A stretch of 7,980 nt of DNA, from the NCBI GenBank assembly GCA_003650255.1, contig QMOP01000056.1:1-7980 (forward strand). Direction: 5' to 3'. The stretch comes from Caldisericota bacterium (GTDB lineage: Bacteria; CG03; B21-G15). Within the stretch, counting starts at the first letter, position 1. Each line of letters opens with the position of its first letter. Shown here in pieces: positions 6,861 to 7,980 of the stretch. The position numbers and the translations under genes are program-made. The notes under the pieces are model-generated. The model did no database searches, was not told the origin of the DNA, and saw only the letters and a list, made by a program, of their open reading frames with translations.

Positions 6861-6889
6861 AGATTACTAAAAATTTAAACCTCAATCAA
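6861..6889 (-). promoter_or_regulatory. Candidate promoter of the surface-protein operon
   Basis: On the minus strand TTGATT (6889-6884) is followed after exactly 17 bases by TAATCT (6866-6861), a moderate -10 match. Initiation would be expected near 6854. That leaves the GTG at 6850 almost leaderless and the ATG at 6820 with about 34 bases of leader. The region is only 61 bases long and is shared with the divergent deacetylase gene. Confidence 0.45.
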
Positions 6890-6899
6890 GAAAACTTTG

Positions 6900-6905
6900 T
6901 ATAAT
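6900..6905 (+). promoter_or_regulatory. -10 box TATAAT placing the deacetylase transcript start at its ATG
   Basis: A perfect TATAAT is preceded by TG (6898-6899). The base seven positions downstream of its end is 6912, the A of the ATG. No Shine-Dalgarno sequence precedes that ATG. The -35 region (AAACCT near 6877-6882) is poor. The arrangement suggests a leaderless mRNA. Confidence 0.55.
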
Positions 6906-6911
6906 CAATAT

Positions 6912-7808
6912 ATGAAACTAATTTATTCTGATGAGTATTCAAAGGTTGATATTGGAGAGCATGTTTTTCCTGTTTTGAAATATAGATTGATAAAAGAAAA
7001 ATTACTTGAGGAAGGGATTGTTAAGAAAAATGATTTTATTGAGCCAGAACCAATTAAAGATGAAGAACTTCTTCTTGTTCATACAGAGGAATATATTGAG
7101 AAACTAAAAAATGGAAAATTAAGTTTTGAAGAGGAATTAAAACTTGAAATTCCATATTCTCCCCAACTTTATCTTGCAAGTAAAATCTGTGTAAATGGAA
7201 CTATTATTGCTCTTGAATTTGCACTTAAAGAAGGAATTGGTATCCATATTGGAGGTGGCTTTCACCATGCATATCCAGATCATGGAGAGGGTTTCTGTGT
7301 TTTAAATGATATTGCAGTTGCAATTAAGAAAATTAAAAAGGAGGGAAAAATTAAAAAAGCAGTTGTTATTGACTGCGATTTACATCAGGGAAATGGAACC
7401 GCTTTTATCTTCAAAAATGACACTGATACATTCACCTTTTCAATTCATCAGGAAAATCTCTATCCTGTTCCAAAAGAAAGAAGTAATCTTGATATAGGAC
7501 TTAAAGATGGAACAGGAGATGATGAATATATGGAACTACTTGAAAAATATATTCCTGAAATTCTTGATAAATTTAAGCCAGATGCCTGTATATATCAGGC
7601 AGGTGTTGACCCTTATAAGGAAGACCAACTTGGAAATCTAAATTTGACAAAAGATGGACTAAAAATGAGGGATGAGTTTATAATTGAAAATTTGAGAAAA
7701 AGAAATATTCCTACCGCAATAACTCTCGGTGGAGGATACTCACCAAATATCTTAGATACAGTTTCCCTTCATATTCAGACAATAAAAACCGCTATTAAAA
7801 AATACTGA
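6912..7808 (+). CDS. Histone deacetylase-family (class IV/HDAC11-like) zinc amidohydrolase
   Basis: 298 residues from ATG 6912, the usual length for single-domain class IV members. An in-frame TTG at 6897 lies inside the promoter and would add five residues, so it was not chosen. Family landmarks in order are GEHVFPVLKYRL near the N-terminus, GGGFHHAYPDHGEGFCVLND with the active-site histidine pair H118-H119, IDCDLHQGNGTA with metal ligands D156 and H158, GVDPYKEDQLGNL with ligand D233, and TLGGGYSPN with the catalytic tyrosine Y276. All catalytic positions are present, so the enzyme should be active. The family removes acetyl or other acyl groups from lysines, polyamines or related amides in the cytoplasm; the substrate here cannot be told. 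It diverges from the surface operon, and its last 14 bases overlap the convergent receptor gene. No functional link to the neighbours is evident. Confidence 0.93.
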   Translation: MKLIYSDEYSKVDIGEHVFPVLKYRLIKEKLLEEGIVKKNDFIEPEPIKDEELLLVHTEEYIEKLKNGKLSFEEELKLEIPYSPQLYLASKICVNGTIIALEFALKEGIGIHIGGGFHHAYPDHGEGFCVLNDIAVAIKKIKKEGKIKKAVVIDCDLHQGNGTAFIFKNDTDTFTFSIHQENLYPVPKERSNLDIGLKDGTGDDEYMELLEKYIPEILDKFKPDACIYQAGVDPYKEDQLGNLNLTKDGLKMRDEFIIENLRKRNIPTAITLGGGYSPNILDTVSLHIQTIKTAIKKY

Positions 7809-7980
7809 ACTCTATCCCTCCAATTATACTTCTTTCTGGAGAAGGATAGTAAACATAATCATAACCAAGGAAAGTCCAGCCAGAATATCTTGGTAAATAT
7901 AATCCATATTCAGAATACTTTTTATTGAAAATATTTTTAACTGTTAAATAGAAATTCAAACTTTTGAATTTATATTTTAA
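7795..7980 (-). CDS. TonB-dependent receptor, C-terminal end only (5' part outside window)
   Basis: Hand translation of the minus strand gives 61 residues to a TAA at 7797-7795, open to the window edge. The fragment contains NFYLTVKNIFNKKYSEYG, matching the conserved LTVxNLFdkkY strand near the end of TonB-dependent receptors. It finishes YYPSPERSIIGGIEFSIF, matching the final strand with its terminal phenylalanine, the outer membrane barrel assembly signal. Such receptors import siderophores, cobalamin, metals or glycans across the outer membrane; the substrate cannot be inferred from this end. The stop codon lies within the 3' end of the deacetylase gene, so there is no room for a terminator between them. 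Confidence 0.85.
   Translation of the reverse strand, partial: LKYKFKSLNFYLTVKNIFNKKYSEYGLYLPRYSGWTFLGYDYVYYPSPERSIIGGIEFSIF

Noticed and set aside
6897..6911. TTG at 6897 as the deacetylase start
   Set aside because: It overlaps the TATAAT box, has no ribosome binding site, and the family N-terminus fits the ATG at 6912.

Overview
The window looks like a low-GC (about one third G+C by eye) diderm bacterium. The diderm assignment rests on a TonB-dependent receptor C-terminus, a PorV/PorQ-like outer membrane barrel fused to an OmpA-like tail, and a very large exported protein with a FlgD-Ig/type IX-like C-terminal domain. This combination is common in Bacteroidota/FCB-type lineages and in uncultured candidate phyla (for example WOR-3 or Omnitrophota-like groups). 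I cannot place the organism more exactly from this sequence.

Layout. Minus strand, right to left: the 3' end of a TonB-dependent receptor (7795-7980), then after the HDAC gene a long surface-protein unit. This unit consists of a 1419-residue multidomain secreted protein (2591-6850), a PorV/PorQ-OmpA fusion whose GTG start overlaps the previous stop by 4 bases (1380-2594), a probable DUF4258 remnant (1280-1345, possibly from 1372), and a DUF2283 protein (1071-1283). Next come a tRNA-Glu(CUC) with a clear extended -10 promoter (951-1022) and a Fe-S/FAD oxidoreductase of the glutamate synthase small-subunit/NfnB type that runs off the left edge (1-910). The only plus-strand gene is a class IV histone deacetylase-like amidohydrolase (6912-7808). 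It diverges from the surface operon across a short shared promoter region and its 3' end overlaps the convergent receptor gene by 14 bases.

How the genes may work together. The giant exported protein has a signal peptide, seven WVDxDGxGxES repeats predicted to fold as a seven-bladed propeller, about six fibronectin type III domains, an Ig-like domain, an EF-hand-type loop and a FlgD-Ig/T9SS-like tail. It is translationally coupled to a PorV/PorQ-like barrel with a degenerate OmpA-like domain. In type IX secretion, PorV accepts cargo through its C-terminal domain, so a dedicated cargo plus PorV-OmpA pair is the most interesting hypothesis here. The tRNA, oxidoreductase, deacetylase and receptor look like unrelated neighbours.

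No stretch longer than about 100 bases lacks a gene. I found no mobile element, CRISPR array or convincing rho-independent terminator.
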